NCBI GenBank assembly: GCA_026874595.1
Contig: CM049308.1
Coordinates: 46,817,327-46,881,326, forward strand
DNA: 64,000 nucleotides
Direction: 5' to 3'
Source: Sipunculus nudus
Lineage: Eukaryota; Annelida; Sipuncula; Golfingiida; Sipunculidae
A program made the translations under genes and the position numbers. The notes beneath the pieces were generated by a model that saw nothing but the letters and a program-made list of their open reading frames with translations, was not told the DNA's origin and did not search any database. This document shows, one piece after another, positions 49,777 to 62,805 of this stretch; position 1 is the stretch's first letter; each line of letters starts with the position of its first letter.

Positions 49777-52700
49777 TCATTATACACACACAGGATAGCC
49801 TGCCTAAACAAAATGAAGCGATCTTAACTTATCATTATATACACACAGGAGAGCCTGCCTAAACCAACCCAGGTGATCTTAACTTATCATTATATACACA
49901 CAGGAGAGCCTGCCTAAACCTTCCCAGGTGATCTCTGGTTATCATTATATACACACAGGAGAGCCTGCCTTAACAAGCCCAGGTGATCACTACTTATCAT
50001 TATACACACACAGGAGAGCCTGTCTAAACCAACCCAGGTGATCTTTACTTTTCATTATATACACACAGGAGATCTAGAGCCTGCCTAAACAAACCCAGGT
50101 GATCACTACTTATCATTCTAGACACACAGGAGAGCACTTAAACCAACTCAGGTGATCACTACTTATCATTATACATACACAGGGGAGCCTGCCTAAACCA
50201 ACCCATTTGATCTTTACTTATCATTATACACACACAGGCAAGCCTGCCTAAACCAATCCATGTGATCTTTACTTTTCATTATACACACACAGAAGAGCCT
50301 GCCTAAACCAACCCATGTGATCTTTACTTATGATTATACACAAACAGGATAGCCTGCCTAAATATCCCAGGTTATCTTTTCTTATCATTATATACAAACA
50401 GGAGAGCCTGCCTAAATATCCCAGGTTATCTTTTCTTATCATTATACACAAACAGGAGAGCCTGCCTAAACCAACCCAGGTGATGTTAACTTTTCATTAT
50501 ACACACACAGAAGAGCCTGCCTAAACCAACCCAGGTGATCTCTACTTATGAATATACACAAACAGGAGAGCCTGCCTAAACCAACCCAGGTGATCTCTAC
50601 TGTGTGTGTATAATGAAAAGTTAACATCACCTGGGTTGGTTTAGGCAGGCTCTCCTGTGTGTGCAGGCTCCTGGGTTTGTTTAGGCAGGCTCAGCTGTGT
50701 GTGTATAATGATAAGCAGTGATCACCAGGGTAGGTCTAGGCAGGCTCTCCTGTGTGTGTATAATGATCAGCAGTGATCACCTGGGTAGGTTTAGGCAGGC
50801 TCTCCTGTGTGTGTATAATGATAAGTAAAGATAACTTGGGTTATTTAGGCAGGCTCTTCTGTGTGTGTATAATGATAAGTAGAGATCGCCTTGGTTGGTT
50901 TAGGCAGGCTCAGCTGTGTGTGTATAATGATAAGCAGTGATCACCAGGGTAGGTTTAGGCAGGCTCTCCTGTGTGTGTATAATGATCAGCAGTGATCACC
51001 TGGGTAGGTTTAGGCAGGCTCTCCTGTGTGTGTATAATGACAAGTAAAGATAACCTGGGTTATTTAGGCAGGCTCTCCTGTGTGTGTATAATGATAAGTT
51101 GTGATCACCTAAGTAGGTTTAGGCAGGCTCTCCTGTGTGTGTATAATGATAAGTAAGGATAACCCTGGTGATCACTGCTTATCATTATACACACACAGGA
51201 GAGCCTGCCTAAACCAACCCTGGTGATCACTGCTTATCATCATACACACACAGGAGAGCCTGCCTTAACCAACCCAGGTTATCTTTACTTATCATTATAC
51301 ACACACCGGAGAGCCTGCCTAAACCTACCGAGATGATCACTGCTTATCATTATACCAAACAGGAGAGCCTGCCTAAATAACCAAGGTTATCTTTACATAT
51401 AATTATACACACACAGGAGAGCCTGCCTAAACCTACCCTGGTGATCACTGCTTATCATTATACACACACAGCTGAGCCTGCCTAAACCAACCCAGGTGAT
51501 CACTGCTTATCATTATACACACAGGAGAGCCTGCCTAAACCTACCCAGGTTATCTTTACTTATCATTATACACACACAGGAGAGCCTGTCTAAACCTACC
51601 CTGGTGATCACTGCTTATCATTATACACACACAGCTGAGCCTGCCTAAACCAACCCAGGTGATCACTGCTTATCATTATACACACACAGGAGAGCCTGCC
51701 TAAATAACCCAGGTTATCTTTACTTATCATTATACACACACAGGAGAGCCTGCCTAAACCTACTTAGGTGATCACTGCTGATCATTATACACACACAGGA
51801 GAGCCTGCCTAAATAACCCAGGTTATCTTTACTTATCATTATACACACACAGGAGAGCCTGCCTAAACCTACCCTGGTGATCACTGCTGATCATTATACA
51901 CACACAGGAGAGCCTGCCTAAACCTACCCTGGTGATCACTGCTTATCATTATACACACACAGCTGAGCCTGCCTAAACCAACCCAGGCGATCTCTACTTA
52001 TCATTATACACACACAGGAGAGCCTGCCTAAATAACCCAGGTTATCTTTACTTATCATTATACACACACAGGAGAGCCTGCCTAAACCTACCCAGGTGAT
52101 CACTGCTGATCATTATACACACACAGGAGAGCCTGCCTAAACCTACCCTGGTGATCACTGCTTATCATTATACACACACAGGAGAGCCTGTCTAAACCTA
52201 CCCTGGTGATCACTGCTTATCATTATACACACACAGCTGAGCCTGCCTAAACCAACCCAGGTGATCACTGCTTATCATTATACACACACAGGAGAGCCTG
52301 CCTAAATAACCCAGGTTATCTTTACTTATCATTATACACACACAGGAGAGCCTGCCTAAACCTACTTAGGTGATCACTGCTTATCATTATACACACACAG
52401 GAGAGCCTGCCTAAATAACCCAGGTTATCTTTACTTATCATTATACACACACAGGAGAGCCTGCCTAAACCTACCCAGGTGATCACTGCTGATCATTATA
52501 CACACACAGGAGAGCCTGCCTAAACCTACCCAGGTGATCACTGCTGATCATTATACACAAACAGGAGAGCCTGCCTAAACAAACCCAGGTGATCTCTACT
52601 TATCATTATACACACACAGGAGAGCCTGCCTAAACCAACCCAGGTGATGTTAACTTTTCATTATACACACACAGAAGAGCCTGCCTAAACCAACCCAGGC

Positions 52701-55700
52701 GATCTCTACTTATGATTATACACAAACAGGAGAGCCTGCCTAAACCAACCCAGGTGATCTCTACTTATGAATATACACAAACAGGAGAGCCTGCCTAAAT
52801 ATCCCAGGTTATCTTTACTTATCATTATACACACAGGAGAGCCTGCCTAAATATCCCAGGTTATCTTTACTTATCATTATACACACAGGAGAGCCTGCCT
52901 AAACCTACCCAGGTGATCACTGCTGATCATTATACACACACAGGAGAGCCTGCCTAAACAAACCCAGGTGATCTCTACTTATCATTATACACACACAGGA
53001 GAGCCTGCCTAAACCAACCCAGGTGATCACTGCTTATCATTATACACACACAGGAGAGCCTGCCTAAATAACCCAGGTTATCTTTACTTATCATTATACA
53101 CACACAGGAGAGCCTGCCTAAACCAACCCTGGTGATCACTGCTTATCATCATACACACACAGGAGAGCCTGCCTTAACCAACCCAGGTTATCTTTACTTA
53201 TCATTATACACACACCGGAGAGCCTGCCTAAACCTACCGAGATGATCACTGCTTATCATTATACCAAACAGGAGAGCCTGCCTAAATAACCAAGGTTATC
53301 TTTACATATAATTATACACACACAGGAGAGCCTGCCTAAACCTACCCTGGTGATCACTGCTTATCATTATACACACACAGCTGAGCCTGCCTAAACCAAC
53401 CCAGGTGATCACTGCTTATCATTATACACACAGGAGAGCCTGCCTAAACCTACCCAGGTTATCTTTACTTATCATTATACACACACAGGAGAGCCTGTCT
53501 AAACCTACCCTGGTGATCACTGCTTATCATTATACACACACAGCTGAGCCTGCCTAAACCAACCCAGGTGATCACTGCTTATCATTATACACACACAGGA
53601 GAGCCTGCCTAAATAACCCAGGTTATCTTTACTTATCATTATACACACACAGGAGAGCCTGCCTAAACCTACTTAGGTGATCACTGCTGATCATTATACA
53701 CACACAGGAGAGCCTGCCTAAATAACCCAGGTTATCTTTACTTATCATTATACACACACAGGAGAGCCTGCCTAAACCTACCCTGGTGATCACTGCTGAT
53801 CATTATACACACACAGGAGAGCCTGCCTAAACCTACCCTGGTGATCACTGCTTATCATTATACACACACAGCTGAGCCTGCCTAAACCAACCCAGGCGAT
53901 CTCTACTTATCATTATACACACACAGGAGAGCCTGCCTAAATAACCCAGGTTATCTTTACTTATCATTATACACACACAGGAGAGCCTGCCTAAACCTAC
54001 CCAGGTGATCACTGCTGATCATTATACACACACAGGAGAGCCTGCCTAAACCTACCCTGGTGATCACTGCTTATCATTATACACACACAGGAGAGCCTGT
54101 CTAAACCTACCCTGGTGATCACTGCTTATCATTATACACACACAGCTGAGCCTGCCTAAACCAACCCAGGTGATCACTGCTTATCATTATACACACACAG
54201 GAGAGCCTGCCTAAATAACCCAGGTTATCTTTACTTATCATTATACACACACAGGAGAGCCTGCCTAAACCTACTTAGGTGATCACTGCTTATCATTATA
54301 CACACACAGGAGAGCCTGCCTAAATAACCCAGGTTATCTTTACTTATCATTATACACACACAGGAGAGCCTGCCTAAACCTACCCAGGTGATCACTGCTG
54401 ATCATTATACACACACAGGAGAGCCTGCCTAAACCTACCCAGGTGATCACTGCTGATCATTATACACAAACAGGAGAGCCTGCCTAAACAAACCCAGGTG
54501 ATCTCTACTTATCATTATACACACACAGGAGAGCCTGCCTAAACCAACCCAGGTGATGTTAACTTTTCATTATACACACACAGAAGAGCCTGCCTAAACC
54601 AACCCAGGCGATCTCTACTTATGATTATACACAAACAGGAGAGCCTGCCTAAACCAACCCAGTTGATCTCTACTTATGAATATACACAAACAGGAGAGCC
54701 TGCCTAAATATCCCAGGTTATCTTTACTTATCATTATACACACAGGAGAGCCTGCCTAAATATCCCAGGTTATCTTTACTTATCATTATACACACAGGAG
54801 AGCCTGCCTAAACCTACCCAGGTGATCACTGCTGATCATTATACACACACAGGAGAGCCTGCCTAAACAAACCCAGGTGATCTCTACTTATCATTATACA
54901 CACACAGGAGAGCCTGCCTAAACCAACCCAGGTGATGTTAACTTTTCATTATACACACACAGAAGAGCCTGTCGAAACCAACCCAGGCGATCTCTACTTA
55001 TGATTATACACAAACAGGAGAGCCTGCCTAAATATCCCAGGTTATCTTTACTTATCATTATACACACAGGAGAGCCTGCCTTAACAATCCTAGGTGATCA
55101 CTGCTTATCATTATACACATACAGGAGAGCCTGCCTAAACCAACCCAGGTGATGTAAACTTTTTATTATACACACACAGAAGAGCCTGCCTAAACCAACC
55201 CAGGTTATCTCTACTTATGATTATAAACAAACAGGAGAGCCTGCCTAAACATCCCAGGTTATCTTTACTTATCATTATACACACAAGGAGCCTGCCTTAA
55301 CAATCCTAGGTGATCACTGCTTATCATTATACACACACAGGAGAGCCTGCCTAAATAACCCAGGTTATCTTTGTTAATAATTATACACATACAGGAGAGC
55401 CTGCCTAAACCTACCCTGGTGATCACTGCTTATCATTATACACACACAGCTGAGCCTGCCTAAACCAACCCAGGCGATCTCTACTTATCATTATACACAC
55501 ACAGGAGAGCCTGCCTAAATAACCCAGGTTATCTTTACTTATCATTATACACACACAGGAGAGCCTGCCTAAACCTACCCAGGTGATCACTGCTGATCAT
55601 TATACACACACAGGAGAGCCTGCCTAAACCTACCCTGGTGATCACTGCTTATCATTATACACACACAGGAGAGCCTGTCTAAACCTACCCTGGTGATCAC

Positions 55701-58700
55701 TGCTTATCATTATACACACACAGCTGAGCCTGCCTAAACCAACCCAGGTGATCACTGCTTATCATTATACACACACAGGAGAGCCTGCCTAAATAACCCA
55801 GGTTATCTTTACTTATCATTATACACACACAGGAGAGCCTGCCTAAACCTACTTAGGTGATCACTGCTTATCATTATACACACACAGGAGAGCCTGCCTA
55901 AATAACCCAGGTTATCTTTACTTATCATTATACACACACAGGAGAGCCTGCCTAAACCTACCCAGGTGATCACTGCTGATCATTATACACACACAGGAGA
56001 GCCTGCCTAAACCTACCCAGGTGATCACTGCTGATCATTATACACAAACAGGAGAGCCTGCCTAAACAAACCCAGGTGATCTCTACTTATCATTATACAC
56101 ACACAGGAGAGCCTGCCTAAACCAACCCAGGTGATGTTAACTTTTCATTATACACACACAGAAGAGCCTGCCTAAACCAACCCAGGCGATCTCTACTTAT
56201 GATTATACACAAACAGGAGAGCCTGCCTAAACCAACCCAGGTGATCTCTACTTATGAATATACACAAACAGGAGAGCCTGCCTAAATATCCCAGGTTATC
56301 TTTACTTATCATTATACACACAGGAGAGCCTGCCTAAATATCCCAGGTTATCTTTACTTATCATTATACACACAGGAGAGCCTGCCTAAACCTACCCAGG
56401 TGATCACTGCTGATCATTATACACACACAGGAGAGCCTGCCTAAACAAACCCAGGTGATCTCTACTTATCATTATACACACACAGGAGAGCCTGCCTAAA
56501 CCAACCCAGGTGATCACTGCTTATCATTATACACACACAGGAGAGCCTGCCTAAATAACCCAGGTTATCTTTACTTATCATTATACACACACAGGAGAGC
56601 CTGCCTAAACCAACCCTGGTGATCACTGCTTATCATCATACACACACAGGAGAGCCTGCCTTAACCAACCCAGGTTATCTTTACTTATCATTATACACAC
56701 ACCGGAGAGCCTGCCTAAACCTACCGAGATGATCACTGCTTATCATTATACCAAACAGGAGAGCCTGCCTAAATAACCAAGGTTATCTTTACATATAATT
56801 ATACACACACAGGAGAGCCTGCCTAAACCTACCCTGGTGATCACTGCTTATCATTATACACACACAGCTGAGCCTGCCTAAACCAACCCAGGTGATCACT
56901 GCTTATCATTATACACACAGGAGAGCCTGCCTAAACCTACCCAGGTTATCTTTACTTATCATTATACACACACAGGAGAGCCTGTCTAAACCTACCCTGG
57001 TGATCACTGCTTATCATTATACACACACAGCTGAGCCTGCCTAAACCAACCCAGGTGATCACTGCTTATCATTATACACACACAGGAGAGCCTGCCTAAA
57101 TAACCCAGGTTATCTTTACTTATCATTATACACACACAGGAGAGCCTGCCTAAACCTACTTAGGTGATCACTGCTGATCATTATACACACACAGGAGAGC
57201 CTGCCTAAATAACCCAGGTTATCTTTACTTATCATTATACACACACAGGAGAGCCTGCCTAAACCTACCCTGGTGATCACTGCTGATCATTATACACACA
57301 CAGGAGAGCCTGCCTAAACCTACCCTGGTGATCACTGCTTATCATTATACACACACAGCTGAGCCTGCCTAAACCAACCCAGGCGATCTCTACTTATCAT
57401 TATACACACACAGGAGAGCCTGCCTAAATAACCCAGGTTATCTTTACTTATCATTATACACACACAGGAGAGCCTGCCTAAACCTACCCAGGTGATCACT
57501 GCTGATCATTATACACACACAGGAGAGCCTGCCTAAACCTACCCTGGTGATCACTGCTTATCATTATACACACACAGGAGAGCCTGTCTAAACCTACCCT
57601 GGTGATCACTGCTTATCATTATACACACACAGCTGAGCCTGCCTAAACCAACCCAGGTGATCACTGCTTATCATTATACACACACAGGAGAGCCTGCCTA
57701 AATAACCCAGGTTATCTTTACTTATCATTATACACACACAGGAGAGCCTGCCTAAACCTACTTAGGTGATCACTGCTTATCATTATACACACACAGGAGA
57801 GCCTGCCTAAATAACCCAGGTTATCTTTACTTATCATTATACACACACAGGAGAGCCTGCCTAAACCTACCCAGGTGATCACTGCTGATCATTATACACA
57901 CACAGGAGAGCCTGCCTAAACCTACCCAGGTGATCACTGCTGATCATTATACACAAACAGGAGAGCCTGCCTAAACAAACCCAGGTGATCTCTACTTATC
58001 ATTATACACACACAGGAGAGCCTGCCTAAACCAACCCAGGTGATGTTAACTTTTCATTATACACACACAGAAGAGCCTGCCTAAACCAACCCAGGCGATC
58101 TCTACTTATGATTATACACAAACAGGAGAGCCTGCCTAAACCAACCCAGTTGATCTCTACTTATGAATATACACAAACAGGAGAGCCTGCCTAAATATCC
58201 CAGGTTATCTTTACTTATCATTATACACACAGGAGAGCCTGCCTAAATATCCCAGGTTATCTTTACTTATCATTATACACACAGGAGAGCCTGCCTAAAC
58301 CTACCCAGGTGATCACTGCTGATCATTATACACACACAGGAGAGCCTGCCTAAACAAACCCAGGTGATCTCTACTTATCATTATACACACACAGGAGAGC
58401 CTGCCTAAACCAACCCAGGTGATGTTAACTTTTCATTATACACACACAGAAGAGCCTGTCGAAACCAACCCAGGCGATCTCTACTTATGATTATACACAA
58501 ACAGGAGAGCCTGCCTAAATATCCCAGGTTATCTTTACTTATCATTATACACACAGGAGAGCCTGCCTTAACAATCCTAGGTGATCACTGCTTATCATTA
58601 TACACATACAGGAGAGCCTGCCTAAACCAACCCAGGTGATGTAAACTTTTTATTATACACACACAGAAGAGCCTGCCTAAACCAACCCAGGTTATCTCTA

Positions 58701-59180
58701 CTTATGATTATAAACAAACAGGAGAGCCTGCCTAAACATCCCAGGTTATCTTTACTTATCATTATACACACAAGGAGCCTGCCTTAACAATCCTAGGTGA
58801 TCACTGCTTATCATTATACACACACAGGAGAGCCTGCCTAAATAACCCAGGTTATCTTTGTTAATAATTATACACATACAGGAGAGCCTGCCTAAACCTA
58901 CCCTGGTGATCACTGCTTATCATTATACACACACAGGAGAGCCTGCCTAAACCTACCCAGGTTATCTTTACTTACCATTATACACACACAGGAGAGCCTG
59001 CCGAAACCTACCCAGGTGATCATTGCTTATCATTATACACACACAGGAGATCCTGCCTAGACCAACCCTGGTGATCACTGCTTATCATTATACACACACA
59101 GGAGAGCCTGCCTAAACCAACCCAGGTGATCATTGCTTATCATCATACACACACAGCTGAGCTGTCTAAACCTACCCAAG
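49777..59180. repeat. 9.4-kb satellite of 54-55-bp units
   Basis: About 170 units built on cattatacacacacaggaga and gcctgcctaaacc, ending either with a gtgatcactgctt type (55 bp) or a ggttatctttactt type (54 bp), often alternating. Units 49777-50599 and 51163-59180 run one way; 50600-51162 runs the other. Large blocks repeat almost unchanged at 3487 bp and, once, at 1909 bp. No coding potential and no sign of spacer diversity. Confidence 0.95.
50600..51162 (-). repeat. Inverted block inside the 54-bp satellite
   Basis: Within this block the units read as the reverse complement (ggcaggctctcctgtgtgtg, ataatgataagcagtgatca). About ten units are inverted; the switch points lie within a unit on both sides. 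Confidence 0.92.
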
Positions 59181-59419
59181 TAAAATACAGTCGTAAACTT
59201 ACACATGATAATCTCATATATTTCTATTTAAAATTTTTTTTTATGGATTTTTGCATTTGACATGGACTTGAGTTCCCAATGACTTAGACTCAAAGGTGGT
59301 GGACTCAATGACATAGACTCGTACTAAGTTTGTAGTTTGATTGAAAGTTTTAGACAATCTACAAATTGACTGATTTTACAGATTGACTGCATAATAACTG
59401 CTAGTAAACTCACATTTTT
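59181..59419. other. Unique spacer after the satellite
   Basis: About 240 bp without gene or repeat signature, between the last satellite unit and a family B start. Confidence 0.5.
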
Positions 59420-62229
59420 GTATCCCCAGACAAAGTCAGGGGATATTATGTTTTCATACCGGTCCCCCCGCCGCGGCCACCGCCGCATATAAATCTTGTT
59501 GGCGCGATAACTCAAAAAATATTTCACGGATCTTTACCAAACTTGGTATATCCATAGATATGGGTGAGAGGATGAAGCCTATTTAAAATGAGGTCATGAC
59601 CTTGACTTGGAGAGTGTCCTTGGCCTTGAATAGGTCCAATTTTGGGGAAAATCACACAAATTCTTAAATATCTCAAGAAATCTTGCATGGATTGATCCCA
59701 AAATCAAGTTGATGGAAGATCATGGATAGGGTTGTCATGTTCCAGAAACTGGTGGCGCCACCTATTATTCTTTACTTGTTTTTGTGCCGTTTAATACCCC
59801 CAAAATTGCTGCTTGACAGAACTGTGAGCATTTTAAGTCAAAAACTAATGGACAGATTTCTTTTATATTATGCTTATACATAGATCTATATGGGTTATGG
59901 GATGATGTTTATTTAAATTGGGGTCATGACCTTTCCTATGAGAGTGGCCTTGACCTTGAATATTGCCATATATGGTGAAAATCACACAAAATCATTTATA
60001 TCTCAATAAGGGATGCATGGATTGGTCCAAAAATCAACTTGACCGAAGATCTTGAATAGTAATGTCATGTACCGGAAACAGGTGGCACCACCTGTTATTA
60101 TTTTACTTGTTCTATGCCGTTTAATACCCCATCATTGCCACTTAACAGTACTGTGAGCATTATAAGTCAAAAACTAATGGACAGATTTCTTTCATATTGT
60201 GCATATACATAGACATGGGTTATGGGATGATGTATATGTAAATTGGGGTCATGACCTTTCCTATTAGAGTGGCCTTGCCCTTGAATATTGCCATATATGG
60301 TGAAAATCACACAAAATCATTAATATCTCAATAAGGGATGCATTGATTGGTCTAAAAATCAACTTGACCAAAGATCTTGGATAGTGTTGTCATGTACCGG
60401 AAACTGGTAGCGCCACTTGTTATTCTTTTACTTGTTTTCGTGCCGTTTAATACCCCATCATTGCCACTTAACAGTACTGTGAGCATTATAAGTCAAAAAC
60501 TAATGGACAGATTTCTTTCATATAATGCATAAACATAGATATGGGTTATGGGATGATGTTTATTTAAATTGGGGTCATGACCTTTCCTATGAGAGTGGCC
60601 TTGCCCTTGAATATTGCCATATATGGTGAAAATCACACAAAATCATTAATATCTCAATAAGGGATGCATTGATTGGTCCAAAAATCAACTTGACTGAAGA
60701 TCTCGGATAGTGTTGTCATGTACCAGAAACTTGTAGCGCCACCTGTTATTGTATCCGCCAAAACAGTTTTGCGGATACTATCTTTTCAGCTGCATGCTGC
60801 TGCCGTCGCCGCGGCATAGGTGTCTGGAGAACTCCTCCGTTACCACTGGGCAGAATTTTACGAAACCCAGGATTATGTTCGGGTCACATGTGAACTGCTG
60901 CGCCCCGATTTTGTTTTGACCTCTGACCTTTCCTCTGCGCTCTGCGTCCGTTTGTGCGTCTGTTTCCACACATAAACCCACATATCTCGGGAACCATTTG
61001 ACGGATCAGGAAAATTTTTTTGCACAAATGTAGCCCTTGGAGAGCTTTATAACATACACAAAAAATGGTGGTGCCACCTGCAACCATGTTTGCACAGTGT
61101 CCATCTGTTCGTCTGCCTTTGGTTAAAATCACTCATATCTCTGCAGTGATTTGACTAATTCACCTGAAATTCGGCATGCGTATACATCCTGGATAGCTTT
61201 TCTGATTTTATGACAGGTGGTGCCACCTACATTCACGTTTACGCTGCAGACATCCAAGCTCATATCTCGGGAACCGTTTGACCAATTGGACCAAAATTTT
61301 GCATGTGTATTGATCTCACATAGCTCTTTATCATATGCAAAACTGGTGGCGCCACCTGCAGCCATTTTTGCACAGCTCCCTTCTGTTTGTCTGCCATGGG
61401 ATAAAAGCTCTCATATCTCGGCAGTGGTTTGACATATCTGCCTAAAATTTTGCAGGTTTATACATCCCCGACAGCTCTCTTGATTTTATGACAGGTGGCG
61501 CCACCTGCATTCTAGTTTATGCAGCAGACATCCAAGTTCATATCTTGGGAACCGTTTGACCGATTGGGTCAATGTTTTGCATGTGTATAGTTCTCACATA
61601 GCTCTTTATCATACGCAAAACTGGTGGCGCCACCTTGAACCATTTTTGCACAGTGTCCATCTGTTTGTCTGCCACGGGCTAAAATCACTCATAAACATAT
61701 AGTGGTTTGACTTATCTGGCTCAAATTTTGCATATGTATACAACTTGGACGGCTTTCTGGATTTTGTGGTAGGTGGCGCAACCTACATACACCATTTGGC
61801 TGCAGACATCCATGCTAATATGCAACACTTCACTCTATTTCCCCTTGCCACTCAATCCATGCCTCACTTCACCCGTTCCACTCTGATTTAGGCGGATACA
61901 CGTAGTTGCTTGTCAACTACCCGTATTCTAGTTCTTTTACTTGTTTTCGTGCCGTATAATACCCCATCATTGCCACTTAACAGTACTGTGAGTAATATAA
62001 GTCAAAAACTAATGGACAGATTTCTTTCATATTATGCATATACATAAACATGGGTCAGGGGATGATGTATATTGAAATCGGGGTCATGACCTTTTCCATG
62101 AGAGTGACCTTTTATATCAGTGTGGTCTGATATTAATTGTTGCTGAAGATGGGGGGCCTATTCTTAAAGGGGGGGGGGGATTAATTGTCTGGGGATACTA
62201 TGGCACCTGCGGTGCAAAGAAATATCTAG
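59420..62229 (+). mobile_element. Family B element, interrupted by A at 60751-61931
   Basis: Starts gtatccccagacaaagtcag. Several tandem units of about 340 bp follow (gggttatgggatgatgttta, ggggtcatgacctttcc, ctggtggcgccacc). The body is split at cctgttatt/cttttacttg; neighbouring units have cttgttattcttttacttg, so the A insert has no target duplication. It ends with a G run, GTCTGGGGATA, hairpin GGCACCtgcGGTGC, aaagaaatat and CTAG at 62226-62229. Confidence 0.8.
60751..61931 (+). mobile_element. Family A element, complete
   Basis: The 5' arm GTATCCGCC folds onto GCGGATAC. The 3' end has GGCGGATAC, hairpin GTAGTTGCTTGTCAACTAC, ccgtatt and CTAG at 61928-61931. It has tandem units with intact and decayed palindromes. 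It is the best reference copy for family A in the window. Confidence 0.85.
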
Positions 62230-62262
62230 TTACATTTGTTTCACATTTTCTTCATATCTTAG

Positions 62263-62331
62263 GTGATGAACAGCTGAAGGTGATCAACATCACTCAGTTG
62301 GAGAGAGATAGCATTCTGGTTTGTTATGACA
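62263..62331 (+). CDS. Internal coding exon, MAP4K3/MAP4K5-like kinase (CNH domain), continuing the exon at 23361
   Basis: Seen: a 69-bp exon (phase 1 on both sides, 23 codons' worth) between acceptor cttcatatcttag and donor gaca|gtaagt. The frame continues exactly from the exon at 23361-23437. The translation contains ITQLERDSILVCYD. From memory, MAP4K3 has nearly the same block (QLERD[ST]ILVC) shortly after its SSWFTE motif, so order, spacing and phase all agree. The next downstream exon is not found before the window ends. Only 33 bp separate this exon from the 3' end of a Helitron-like element (62229), so the polypyrimidine tract is squeezed into that gap. Confidence 0.82.
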
Positions 62332-62426
62332 GTAAGTAATTTTTATTTATTTACCAGCAGCAAATCAGTTTAAAGACTTGACACTGTTTCCACCAGTTCC
62401 ATCCCATGTGCAGTGAGTCTGCCTTG
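62332..62426. other. Intron start after the second kinase exon
   Basis: It begins with donor gtaagt and has about 95 bp of unique sequence before the next family C element. Confidence 0.5.
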
Positions 62427-62624
62427 CTAGCTCAGCTGACTAGAAGTCATCTGAGCTATAGTCGTGGTCCTTTGTCTGTCAGCTGTCTGTCTGCCTGTCC
62501 ATTTAACTGGCACATCTTGAAACAATTGGACTTATGAATCTGAAATTCAGCATACAGTTAGATGTCCCAAAAATCTCCTACCCTTCGGGAGATTGGGTCA
62601 CTAGGACTTTGTTCCATCGAGATA

Positions 62625-62805
62625 CAGTGAAACCTTGTTGTGAACTCGCTTAAGTGGAATACCCCGCTTATGTTGAAGTTACAGGCTCGATATTCTGGAC
62701 AACTCTAGTTAAATTATAACCATATAAATACCTCTTTTGTCGAACCTGGGATGTGTCCAAGTTTTCTTGGGGTCCCTCCGACTTCGGCACAACGAGGTTT
62801 CACTG
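62625..62805. mobile_element. 181-bp pogo-like MITE
   Basis: It is flanked by TA (62623-62624 and 62806-62807). The ends are inverted repeats: CAGTGAAACCTTGTTG on the left and CAGTGAAACCTCGTTG (reverse complement) on the right. The CAGT start and TA target are typical of pogo/Tigger-type elements. The related C copy at about 10785 shows the empty site (gagatattaag). Confidence 0.85.

Larger units (their letters stand above)
23438..62262 (+). other. Single 38.8-kb intron of the MAP4K3/5-like gene
   Basis: Inferred from the two phase-compatible exons at its ends. It begins gtatgt and ends catatcttag. It holds an LTR retrotransposon, a LINE, DNA transposons, more than a dozen Helitron-like elements and a 9.4-kb satellite. 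I saw no further exon of the gene inside it, and the protein continuity across the junction leaves no need for one. Confidence 0.7.

Noticed and set aside
49777-59180. CRISPR-like look of the regular 54-bp array
   Set aside because: There are no unique spacers: the whole unit repeats, and the context is an animal intron.
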